A DNA stretch of 64,000 nucleotides. It comes from Leuctra nigra (Eukaryota; Arthropoda; Insecta; Plecoptera; Leuctridae). Positions 41,601 through 53,600 of this stretch are shown here, one piece after another. Within the stretch, counting starts at the first letter, position 1; the number at the start of each line of letters is the position of its first letter. Made by a program: the position numbers and the translations under genes. A model generated the notes under the pieces. It was not told where the DNA came from. It made no database searches and saw nothing but the letters and a program-made list of their open reading frames with translations. The DNA lies in assembly GCA_934045905.1 (NCBI GenBank), contig OW203762.1, positions 51,981,411-52,045,410 of the forward strand. Reading direction: 5' to 3'.

Positions 41601-44600
41601 CACTCGTGTAAATAAATAATAATCACTTTACAGTGTCTACAGTCTATTAAAGTTCAGAGATCCGCGTTCCGACCACTGAGATGCAGTCCTCGTGATCAGG
41701 AAGGCCGTGAATGGAAGTGAGAGCGTCTCGACGTCGTTATCGACACACATACGTCTTCGGCTCAGTAGATAAAGATACTCACTATTGTCCGAACAAAACA
41801 ACGTCGAAAATAAAATCAAAAAATGATTCCATCTTGTAAAACGCTGTAAGTGTGGACGAAGACGTTGATGTCTGTTTGTGCCCTTCACTGGTCCAGCCCA
41901 AGTAAATACGTACAGCAGTGTACAATCATGTTCGATCACGCTGTACTCGGGGCGACAATAATGTACGAAACTCTTGGTTCTGCGCCGCCGCGAGAACTTG
42001 ATTCCGGAGGAGGAACAATTACCTTTCGCGTTTCATCTACAGAGTCAAAGCTTCGGATTAGATGCAGGAAGACAAGTGAGATGTGCTGAAATGTGCGGAC
42101 TCTGAACAAGGAAGTGCTCCACTTGACGGCTGCATCGAGTGTACCCCACAGTGCCGCAATGAACCGAAATCCTGTCTGAATAAAATATGCAAATCGAGCT
42201 CTAGGAACAACTTGACGGACAGATGGGTTTATTAAATGATAATATTCGATGCCTTGTGCGAGGCTTGGTGCCGGGATAATGAAGGTACCCGGCGCAGCGG
42301 CAGAGGTGCTCTTGTCACGTAAGTCGCTAACAATAGAGCAGTCAAACTGTCAACCGCTGGAGTGACAGTCCGGGGTTCGTTGCCCGCGCACAGAACGCGT
42401 GCCGTGATTGCGAATGCGAATGCCACTGTTTGGCGTGCGAGTCGTGTCACGGTGTACAACTAATGTTACATCGCGATGTAATTGAATTACCGCCTCGTCA
42501 GACTGTTCGGTTCAACGGCGTCCCGACGTCGACCTGTCACGTGACGGATCGGGCAAGAAGGCGGTGATGAATAACATGACCGGGATTAAGTTATTCTATT
42601 CGATTCACCTAGAGGTTTGACTTGAATTAGTTTGAAAGATGTAAGATAAATAACTCATCACAATGTCGTTGCGTGAATGAAGTGTGATGGATCTCATTCA
42701 AATAACAATTTGTTTCAATAGACGTCTCTCGGTTTGTAGCGAACAACGCGTCTTATTTGCTCACATGTCTGTACTAATGAATAAATGCAATGACAGGTCT
42801 CTGAGGTCGGGGTTCAGCCAAGGGGCGTGCTGCTCTATTCTTCAGGTAAGACGGCATTCAGATCCAGTTCGATTCCCACACTGTCACTGTCACTGTCACG
42901 GCCTCTCGGATCATGTCATTCCTCTTGTCCGACATCCAGTTGCCGTGACTCCCGCGTAGAGAGCAGCATCTGGCCGGGCGCTTGCAGTCTCCACGGCTCG
43001 GTCGAGAAGCTCTCGCCGGGAGTTGAACCCGGCTCGCATCCACATCAAGAATGGAGCAATCATGCAAATGATGAGATTTTCGAACCTTTTTTGTCCCGTG
43101 CGTCGAGAGCGGCTTGTTAGACTAAAAGTTGAAGTGTTGAAATTGAAATCATTTCATTCGATGTCTGGTCCACCTTGTAAAACAACATTTCAAAGTCCTT
43201 CGAAGCAAATAACAATAATTATCAGTGAGATAGATTTGTTCTCTGAATTCTCCCTCCGTTCCTCAACACAGGATGGTAACGGTGTGACTAATGAACCTAT
43301 AAATGCTCGGATTATTCTAATAAAGTCATAATCCTGGGCTTAAGTCAGCACGTCTGCTTATCAAATTGGATTTATGACAGAGCAGGAAACTACTCTTACT
43401 TTCGCTTAGTTAAATTGAAATAATAGCAATACAAAGAAATTTGAATTCTTCTTTTCAAATTTGAAAGAATGACTGTCAAAGTGTAGTGAATTATCTTGAG
43501 TTGAGAAGCCATTAGTCTGCGTCAGAAGTCACCACTTACGCGTTATTTACGCGACACGAGTTGCCCCAATCAAGACCCAAAGCTACTAATTATAGTCCAC
43601 GCAATTATTAAGAAACAAACGAGGAAACGTGAAATAATTTACTCGTCCATCTGGGATGGAATCGTGACTCGATTGAGTTTTTTGTTCACGAAGCATCTCT
43701 AAATGCTGTGATTTGCTCACAGGGTAGTTTTTACACGAGACGGATTATAGGGGGCTAAATTGTAGTCCTGGCTGCGCTAGATGGATTGCGGGAGGGGAAA
43801 TTGTGGCTTTTAATCTGTCTAAAAGGAAGGAAAGCAAACAAACCTTTAGCGAAGAAGACCAGTATGCGGTGAGGGGCATGCGAGGAGCTGTCAAGTGGCA
43901 AAGACGTAAAAATAACGATTCGTAAAACCCTTTCAACAATCAGAGCGGACTAACATCTAAATAAACTTTCAAAACCAGTTTGGCAAATAAGATTATTTCG
44001 GTTATTGTTGCTTGAGTGGACTTAGTTGATTTTTTTGTATACGACAAATGAATAAAAACTCTTATCCCATCTCTCTCTCTCTCTCTCTTTCTCTCCGCTT
44101 GATTAATTTCTGTTTACATTTGGTGGCATGCGGTGGGATGGAATTAAATCGACCAACTGATTTTAACGTAGTATTGGGCTTAATCCGTTGACAAAACAAG
44201 GGATAGATTATGCGTCTTATTCCCTAGAAAACCACCCAGGAAATGGAATGTTCTTGGATATGAAGCTATTTTTATCTCACGGCTCGTTTCCTCTGAAGCA
44301 GCCGGTTGCTAAGGAGCTGCGTGATCAAAGTGAGAGATCTTGTGCCTTGTCTCGCTAAATAAGTGCGAGGTCGGTTAGAGATACACCGAGCACGTGACAT
44401 CGCCTCATTACTCAGCGCCAGACGAAACAAGAGCAACATCCATCAAGCAATTGAAGCAGCTCTGCCGGTGGGCTCTTAGCAGGACAGTCAGGTCAAGAGA
44501 AGACGACATTGTGGGTGAAAACTAAACAACAACACGCCTGCATTCTATCAGTTCAGAGTTTAACTACGATAAATCAAGCGACAAGAAGTCAAAGAACTAA

Positions 44601-47600
44601 CTAAAATGTTTTCAGGATTGACTTAGCGCAAGAATTCAACCCCTGTGTCAGTAATAATGCGTTCGATTATCAATTCGGTTGATCGATGTAACTCCAAGAG
44701 ACAGTCGATTGTCAACGGAATGGATCGAGCTATAAATCACGGCTGACCGTATGGACATCTCAGAAGGCTGTGTGATTGAATTACTGATACGTCACCTCGG
44801 ACGAATAATCGTGCCAATAGAACGCTCGTTCGCTGTCAGGACTTGTAGCAGTCGAGCTTTACATGTGGGCTGTCATAATGATACCGCTATTTGACCATCG
44901 GATCGCATGTTACACTCGCACAAAACTGTCCAAAAGTTCATAGCAATGGAGTGGATATCATTCAGAGAGAGTGGAAATCCAGTCGTAGATATACTCATGC
45001 CGGAGAGGCGGGATTTGAATACTTTTTTGACTGAAAAGAACGCATTGTGAGCGGTGATCTTTAATTTATTATATAGCATGAAGTAATCAAATCCCTTACC
45101 ATCAAATTACTCTTTACAAAACCAAACCCAAAATCACAAAATGTTTTTTATGGAATGTGTTGCTAGTAGAAAATGATGGAATATTGAAGAATAGTACGGT
45201 TATCTGGATTTAGTTTATTGTTGGAGTAGTATTATCGTGCAATTTGTTTGGTAATAGAATCGTAAAGAGAGGAACCACCTGAATCTATCTGTATAAACAC
45301 TTATCAATATCGTGCGTACGTCTACTGTTCATTATCATGCTGCAATCCCACCAAGCAAGCTGCTGTCGCTATTATTCAAAACCACTAATCTTTCCTATTT
45401 TCAAACTCTAACTTATAATAACTAAAATATTATGCACGGAATTAGCTCTCGCCTTACAGAGACAGACAGGAGCAGAAGCGAGATTTCAGCGCAGTAATTG
45501 GACTTATTTCTGCACGAATGATTCGTGGCATGAGTTAATCCCTCCATTGACACAAGTCTCGTGTTTATCTTAACACTTTGTGAGCTGCTCTTAAATGTCG
45601 TTCAAACATGGGGAATATATTAACTCTGGTGTGAGCTAACAAGCAGACAATAAGACGGATTTAGTTGGAGTTGCGTCGTGACCGAAGAATGATGCGTTCA
45701 CAGCGCCAACTGCGCTCGTTTACTCAACTACTAATTGCTACGCGACCACAGAATATTGTTTCACACAGGGATTAGGCTAAGACGACGATTCTTGAAACAT
45801 TTAATCCGATGTCAGTTCCTCACAGTTTCTGAAAATTGTTTAGTTGAAAGTTTATTTCTGGAATGCACGTTGACAATACTTTTCCAAAAGTTTTACAGAG
45901 TTTCCTATGAATAATTGCGACTTTCTGGACCACTATGACACGAACAACTGTTTATGGATATGATCGAAATTAATGTAATTTCAAAAGATATTGTTTTGCA
46001 TTGGTTTCTTCGAGTGTAACTCACGTTCTCAGATCGATCGCATCCGATGTACCTAAGACTCGCTGCTTGTTACGATACGAAGGTGGTTGTTATGAAAGAT
46101 GGACGACTGAAGGTGGTTGGACATGGATGGTTGTATAATCACCCAAGTATTTCCTGTCCGCTGAGACGTGGTGAGAGATTTGACCATGTCGGCCCATGCC
46201 CCCGCCCGCGGCTGGTCGGGGGTGAAGACCATTGTTATGCCGCCTGGCGACTCAATTACATCGCGATGACGGCGATCAGAAGGGCTATCAATCTTCCCTC
46301 TGTGACGGTTTCACATCCCCGAACACCCCTCATTACCATGCCATGTCTTCTGTGGACGGACTTTGAGGTGCCGCGATTTCCTCGTGATTTGCCTAATGGG
46401 GTTGGAGGTGATGGAGTCGATCAGACGTGTTATCGGCTATCAGTTGTCAATCAGACAGAGAGAGGCTGAGAGCTGTGGTTGGAGCACTGGGAGAAGGGAG
46501 AACAATGTCGTTGTCCAAAATTCAAATCCATTCTTGCATTTCGCAGAATAATCAAAGTTGATTGATGTAAAATGTAAACCTTACGGAAGAATAGATCTCA
46601 TGCTTTTTGCACAGACAAGTAAATGGTCCTTACTTATCTGTGCTTTTTGTATTTCTTATGTCGAATGAACACGTTCGTGCGAATTTGTATTTGGACAGAC
46701 CCTGGTTCCAATATTATTCGTGCGAATATTAGCCATAATAGTAAATTATAATTACAATGTGTAGAGCAAAATTCCTGAAATTTCCCACATCTTTGAAAAT
46801 AGCTAGACTTTGCGATATTATTATATGGCTGTAATCCTGCAATTTGACAGTTATCCCGTTGTATTTACCTGATGGGAATGGCAGGAGAGAGACCGATGAG
46901 AGTTGATATATTCGCAGAAGTGTAATAATGTTGATGCGAGTGGGAGTCTGGGTTCAACTTTCAACACGCAATTGGCGAGAGAATCGTTGTTTAGATTTGC
47001 CTCATTATCTCCCGCCCCGAGCCTTACAGAAACACAGTCTTGGTGAAACAAACCTCGTACCGGAAGCCAAAGACTTGCTCTGGCCCGCGAGTTTATAAAT
47101 ACTTTTTTAATAACCACTAAAAACCAGGAAAGAAATCAGCGTATCTTCGAAAATAACATATATTACAGAAACAAAAATAAAGCTTATAGCATTTTGTGGT
47201 AAAAACATAAATAAATGGTGTGGAGGGGGTGGGGTGGGTTCGACGCCTACCTTGCATTGTCCCGCGATGCAGACGAAGCGTCCCTTGGCGCCGGCGCCGC
47301 GACACGACGTCCCGTCGACCACCGTCTTGTTCAGCGTCGCGTAGAACTGGTACCCCACGGGACGGCAGTTCAGCTCGCACTGGTTCTTCCCTGAAACATC
47401 GGACCACAACGCTGTAAACATGCAACATACAATGTAGCATGGAGCTTTTACGACGCCAGGGGAAATCCTGTAGATCATTCTTTTCGAAATATCGTCGTAT
47501 TTGAACAATTCAAATAAGTTACCGCTTGGAAACTTGTTCCAAACTCGACGAAATGAGAAAGATGTAATTCTTCCCCGTTTCAAACCTTTTTCAACAGATT

Positions 47601-50600
47601 GTGCACAAAAATTGTTTTTCAAGAAGATGTAATTAATAATTAATTATTTTTAACATTGAAAGTAAGGGATCAAAAGTTAACAATATTGCATAATCTCGAA
47701 TTTACCTCGAGACTAGGATTTGTTTCAGCGCCTTGTTTGGATTTAGTAGGCAACACGCCTGACATGGCTGTAGTATTAGTTGCATAATCACAGGCGCTCA
47801 ACGAACATAACATGGCAAGCGTCGACAGAAAGCGTCGGCGTCGGCGTCGTCGCCACCAAAGCGTGTTTGTTTGTTGAATCTTCGACGACAGACTCTTTAA
47901 AAGAGATTCAACGTCGAGAGATTTGGACATTTTCTAATTCGATGACCCCGATCTCTCGCGCTGTGTGGGTGGATGATAGGAAAGCAATGGGGGAGTGGAC
48001 CAATGTTCACGAACCAACAAGACGTCTAATCAACTATTCCAAGCATATAATTTTTCACGACGTCTCGCAAAATTAACTCTGCCTGCATGTCTTTCATTCC
48101 ATTCACTTTATTTTATATCTTTCATTTCTTTCAATTTATTTTTATGCTTTTTTTAATTCGTGCAAATTGGCGAAAAGACGTGTAAGGTTTGAACTGAATC
48201 GGACGCGGCGGTCACAAGGTCCGGCTCAGAACTCGTGAATTGTGATTAATATTCAAAGCCGAAGACCACCCAATCTTCATTGAATATAATTCATGCATCA
48301 AGCCTAATGTAGCCTCATGTAGGGTTGTTTGCTGAGAAGATCCCTCACTGCCTTCGTCTCGCGCCACCAACGACGTAGCAAGGGATTAAATGAGGATTGA
48401 TGCGTTGGTACAAGAAACCTTCACCTTTCTCTGCCAGTGTTTACTTGCATATCAAAATTAATGCATCGCAATAAATTACCAAAAGGAAATGAGTAACGAC
48501 GGATGATTTTTCTCAACAGATCTCAACATGAATGTGCATTGCAATGCAAACAAAGTCTTACCATCCAAGAACGGCTCCCAGTAGTAGATCCTCCCCATGA
48601 ACTGTTTCCGGTTGAAGGCTTCGCACTGCAGTTGCCGGAAGTCCTTGGAGCCGGCCAGGCAAGTCTAGCCAATCAGAACATCGCAATTATTACGTCACTC
48701 TCAGGAGCAGCGCCGTCTCAATCTCATGTAATCAACCCTTCCTGAAACTCAGCCTGGAATTCGTGATCCGAGAGCACGTTTATTTTAAGCGTGGATCTCT
48801 TTCAGAGCTGCCAGAATATATCGTCCTCTCAACTTGTGATCTCCACGTGATTTGCCTGACATGCAGGTCGTTACACCCCCCCCACCCCTCATCCAACCGC
48901 TTGTTAGTTTTATACTTTTGCCATAAAATAATATTCTAAAGCAAGACATCTGGCATCCTACAGCAACATTTCTTTACAAGCTGCTGCAAATTATCATCAA
49001 CTTTGAGCAAGTTGTATAACATTAAACAAGCCAAGGTTGGAATTCTTCGCGAATTTCGGAGGTCATGCGAGTAATTGTATACCCCACACTGAGACTGACT
49101 GACACTTCTGCAAATAATGTGTCACAGATTCAGCACGCAACCTCTCGCAGCCTACTTGACGCTCCTCACCACTGGATGACTCGGTAACAAATATTGGAAG
49201 CGTCATTGATTGCTTTTCTTTGCCTATCGATTGGTCAGCAACTTCTCGACGGACCACGCCAAATATAGTCAGCCTTGTCTGAGATCCACTGACCTCAACA
49301 CTCACCTGATCGTTGCAGACGTGAAACCTCTTGTAGACGCCCACGCAATGACTCTTCATGTGTGACGTCACGGCGTCGTCGACGGCAACGCGACGCCTCC
49401 TCTTGGCGTCGGCTCTGAAACGTCACGGAACACGAAGTTGGTTGCAAGTAGTTCAGGCGTGAAGGGTTTCAACAGGTCGTGATTCAGTGATTCTTTTATA
49501 AGAGGCCAAGACACTCGGGATTATTTGACAGCTTTCGATCTCGCCAGATAATTTATAAAGCAACCCCCGAGAGATTGACATTTAAGTGTGCATTATTATC
49601 GTATAACGAACACCCTCTTCTCCAGTAAATATACCTTTCGTCCCTTGCTGTACTTAGACATTTGAGGTAAGCTCGACGATATTATATCAATTTAGGGGTT
49701 GTATTAACGTGTCCGATTAATGACGAGGGTTGCATTAGGAACATGCCATTGCCAGGGTTTAATTATTGCCAACCCCTAAAATGAAATTCATCGGGCAGTT
49801 GTATAATTACATAGGCACATTCATCGGATCGATTTAATTCAACCCCGTTGACAAGTTAATGACTGACATTATGACGGTGTGAATGTTTCAAGGGTTGATA
49901 ATCAAACGGCATCGAATGCAAATCACATTTTACTCCCGGGAACGTTGAATGTATGCACTGAATTAGTGTTCAAGAAGGCACCGAATAATATGACCATAGA
50001 GACAGGGAATAAAACTTCTGATCAGTGATCTGTCGACGTGAACTGAAACGAAATGATCGTGATGGGCAGTGGATGAAGACGATCGAGAAGGCAGTGGATG
50101 AGAAGGCTGCAGACTCGATCACAGAACTGGGATTCGTGAGGCCGTGTTTTTTTGTGACAGTCAACCCAAGCTTCACACTTTGACTGATGTAACGGAGGAA
50201 GATAATGGACCATTACTTGTCGGGTCAATCGCTTGAAGACGTCGATGCCGACTATGCACGTTGCATTAGCCGCCCCCCCCCCCATGAATGCAGCGTGGCT
50301 TTACACCCACGAAAACATGATGTTGTTAGATTGTTTGTTCATTTTGTTGTTGTGAGATAACAATCGCAAACAATTTAGTAGGAGCTCATCTCTGACATTT
50401 TACATTTTCCTGGAAAGCATCGACTTTTTGTTGACATTTTATTTTCGAATTCTCAGACAATATTTTCATTCCCGACGTCTCGTAACCTTTAGATATTTTA
50501 AAGATCGTCATGAGGTTGAAAGCAATTTGCAAGTACTAATTCGCGTAGACATTACAATATGTTTCAAAGGCAAAGGAAAGGATTCATACGTAGACTTGTT

Positions 50601-53600
50601 TGTTTTCGAAGAACGCGTAGTCACAACAATTCGAGCTCGTGGCATTGCTGGACACGAGCTCTAGTGTCAGCCATTGTTTATCGCTGTAGGAGCAATTCAT
50701 TACATGACAGAACAGTTTGGAACGCGTCAAGACAGCGGCAAGTCAAGAGCAAGATCGATCTACCGATATTCTATTTGGTAAATTTATCGTCTTTACGAAG
50801 ATAATTATTATCTCGGAAGCAGCGAGATCTCGTGAGATTGAAGAGAAACCACGTTCTCGGGGCATCGTAAGTTATGTTGTGTCTGTCAATACTAAAAGCA
50901 TAGCGTCAAAGTTTACTATATTTCTCAATTAAACGCAGCGCGGCGTTTTGTCGGTAAGAATGTTCATAAATCTGGTCGCCTTATGGCCGGCTCAATACGT
51001 CAACACTGTGTAATAAATAAAGTGTGAAATTGGTCCTGGTTATGTAAGAGTAGCTCTTTTGTGGCGCACTATAAATTACGCTATGATATTTTAGTTCCGA
51101 ACTCCGTGGCTCGAGGCGGCTCCCGTGCTGCGGGCACTTCCAGACACTTCCAGACACTTCCAGACACAACAGACACCGCAGACTCTGCGACTATGAGGCA
51201 GGCACATGACGGAAGTTCTGCGGAATCCGAGTGGATTGAGTAATAAGCCACTACCAGGTCAACTGTTCTGCAAACACCTAGAGGCTTGCGTGTCAGTCTG
51301 CCGTGGCAATATTATAAAATCAGATATTTGTAATCAAAGCATTTGGCAACCGGTAGATAGAAGCAAAAACGTTTGCGATGTGGGTTTTTGTTTTTATTCA
51401 TGTCCTTCTAAAGTCGATGATTGATTTTATCATATGAGCTGAGGCTTTCTACATGCTAATTGCGTGCAACCGAAATGGAATTATTCTCGGCTAAATCTGG
51501 ATTTCTGATGAAAGATGTGCGTTTGATTCCGTGATTCTGTGCGTAAGCGTGATGACGTCGACGCTCTTCGCGAGTCTGAGCCAACGATTGAGAATATTTT
51601 GTCCGAAATCAAGTGCAATCCACATCGAGTTGGTTGATCTGAAGACGCGCCCAAAGGCTCGATAAAAAGCGCGGTGCATAAACTGTTGCTTGTTGGCGCT
51701 AAATGAGTCTGCAGACCTCCCATGGTACGACTTCACGCCAATCTCGGCGGCGACCTCCGAGTCCAAACCAACCATCGGGGCCCAGAGGCGGAACCTTGAA
51801 CACTCGATAACTCGAGCGATTAAACCCGGCCAGACGTGTAATCAACATCAACGCGACGCTCTGATGACTCCGTCAACGAATCATCATTACCTCGTCGGCC
51901 GGTGTCATCGAGTACACGTAATCGACGCTTTTTGCCTGCGCTTCGTGATTTCTGTTTCATTGAGTTGTCAGGATTCCGCACGCGATGGCTTCGTATCATG
52001 GATATGGTTTCATTATCGAATTAGAGGAGTTCATTGAAGCATGCACGCTTTTTATTCGAGAGAACCAAACTGCATGGGCTTTATGCTGGTGCAACACGAA
52101 ACGAATGTGTAAGAAAACATCTTCGTTGAAATGAAACGACCTCGTCAAACGCACGTGTCAGAAGCCATAAGACTACCAGAAATAACCATTGATTGAGAAG
52201 TTAATTTCAGTAATTCGATATTAGAACTAATTTCTTTTTCTCTGTCATGTCCAAGACATTTGAAATCTCTCGTATGTTTGCTGGGAATGCATGAACCCTG
52301 ACCCGGACCCTGACCCGGACCCGGACTACTCACCGGTGGTCGCAGTCCCGCGTCTGCGTCGCGATGCCACCGCCGCACGTCCTCGTGCACGGCGTCCACG
52401 ACGACCACGACGTCCACGTGCCGACGCCGGACGTCGCCTTGCGGCCGCCGCTCATCAGCGTCTGGAACATCTGGTGCACCTGCAACAACATGGAGGGTGT
52501 GTCAGAGTGACCGGGGCTCGAACCCAAGCGATAAGAACCAGTTCCATTAGCTGGGTCGTTATCGACGAAAGTACTACATCTGCTTCATTAGGATTGAAAT
52601 TTGAAATATTGTAATACAAATGAAAACATGGCTTTTCTATCAACACATTATTCCTCTCCTGTCCATGTGTCAATGTACCGATTTGTACCAACCGCTTTCT
52701 ATAATATGTATTGATTAATGCGAGAATAAAGCGTGCTATTACTTACACTCCACATGAAATATATAAATAAAAAGCGCAGTTCTTGTACTTGTATCAGCTG
52801 CGTGTTGAAAACGCCCAAAAGAAACTCCGGGAGCTGTCGACTGCTGCTGGTAATGGACGGGATACCGATACAGCGATAATTCAACTCATCGTCGAGTACC
52901 CCGAGACGCTGTGGATAATAACAGCCCTTCAACCCAGCGCCGGGCCCAACGCCGACCATGTTAATTACATGCCCGTATCAGAAGCCATCGAGCATTGCAG
53001 AAACAATAGACAACCAAGAGAACGAGTTCCAAGTGCTCCCATTGGTAGATGAGCAGCCTATTGAGAGCTGATGATTTCACAGCCTTTAAACTCATGAAAT
53101 ATCGTCAACTCGATGATGAAAATGTCAAGTGGTGAAAACCAGTGAAAACTCATCTTTGGCGATGAGAAGTTTTGAAATTGATATTATTTTTTGTTGCTTT
53201 GCTCTTGAGATTCACACAGCTCTTAGTTTTTGTAATTGCCAAGTGACAAACAACCGACGAAAGTGTCAAAATATATGGCTTCATCTAGATTTCCACGTTT
53301 TTGTCTTCGATAATAAACCAATTCAAGAAGCGGAATGTCAATTCGTAAAGTCGTGAAAAACATCTTGAATTAGCCGCGTGACTTCTGTCAGTGATTTCTT
53401 ACGCGGCATTTATTTATAACTCCGAAACTGCTTTCATCCACTCAATTAGTGCGATCCAAGATGCCACGTGACTGGGGGGGGGGGGGGGGGGGTATTGATA
53501 TGCCTCAAGTTGGATGTTTCTTCTCGGAGGAATAAAAACGTTGAAACGTCTGAAACCATGTCTCACTCCCCTCTGCCAAAATGGAATGCGGATTTACTTT

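Larger units (their letters stand above)
40069..47250 (-). other. ADAMTSL intron 6, part 6
   Basis: No supported exon. It has a SINE-like head at 42328-42390 and a (TC)n run at 44069-44095. A segment at about 41.76-41.83 kb (minus) has good splice sites but the wrong phase for this gene. Frames at 46047-46469 look accidental. Confidence 0.4.

Noticed and set aside
41763..41832. Exon-like segment (minus) coding [17 protein letters not shown] with good splice sites
   Set aside because: Its phases (0 in, 1 out) do not fit between exons 6 and 7, and no start or partner exon was found.
42328..42390. Functional tRNA gene
   Set aside because: A and B boxes are present, but the anticodon loop is too long and no acceptor stem closes.
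46047..46469. 140-codon frame on the plus strand
   Set aside because: No domain, ordinary composition of the CpG-rich intron, no promoter or splice context.
8505..52479. Identity as papilin or as an ADAMTS protease
   Set aside because: There are no Kunitz domains before PLAC as in papilin, and no disintegrin or zinc-protease sequence before TSP1-1; the 1+6 TSP1 and PLAC order fits ADAMTSL.
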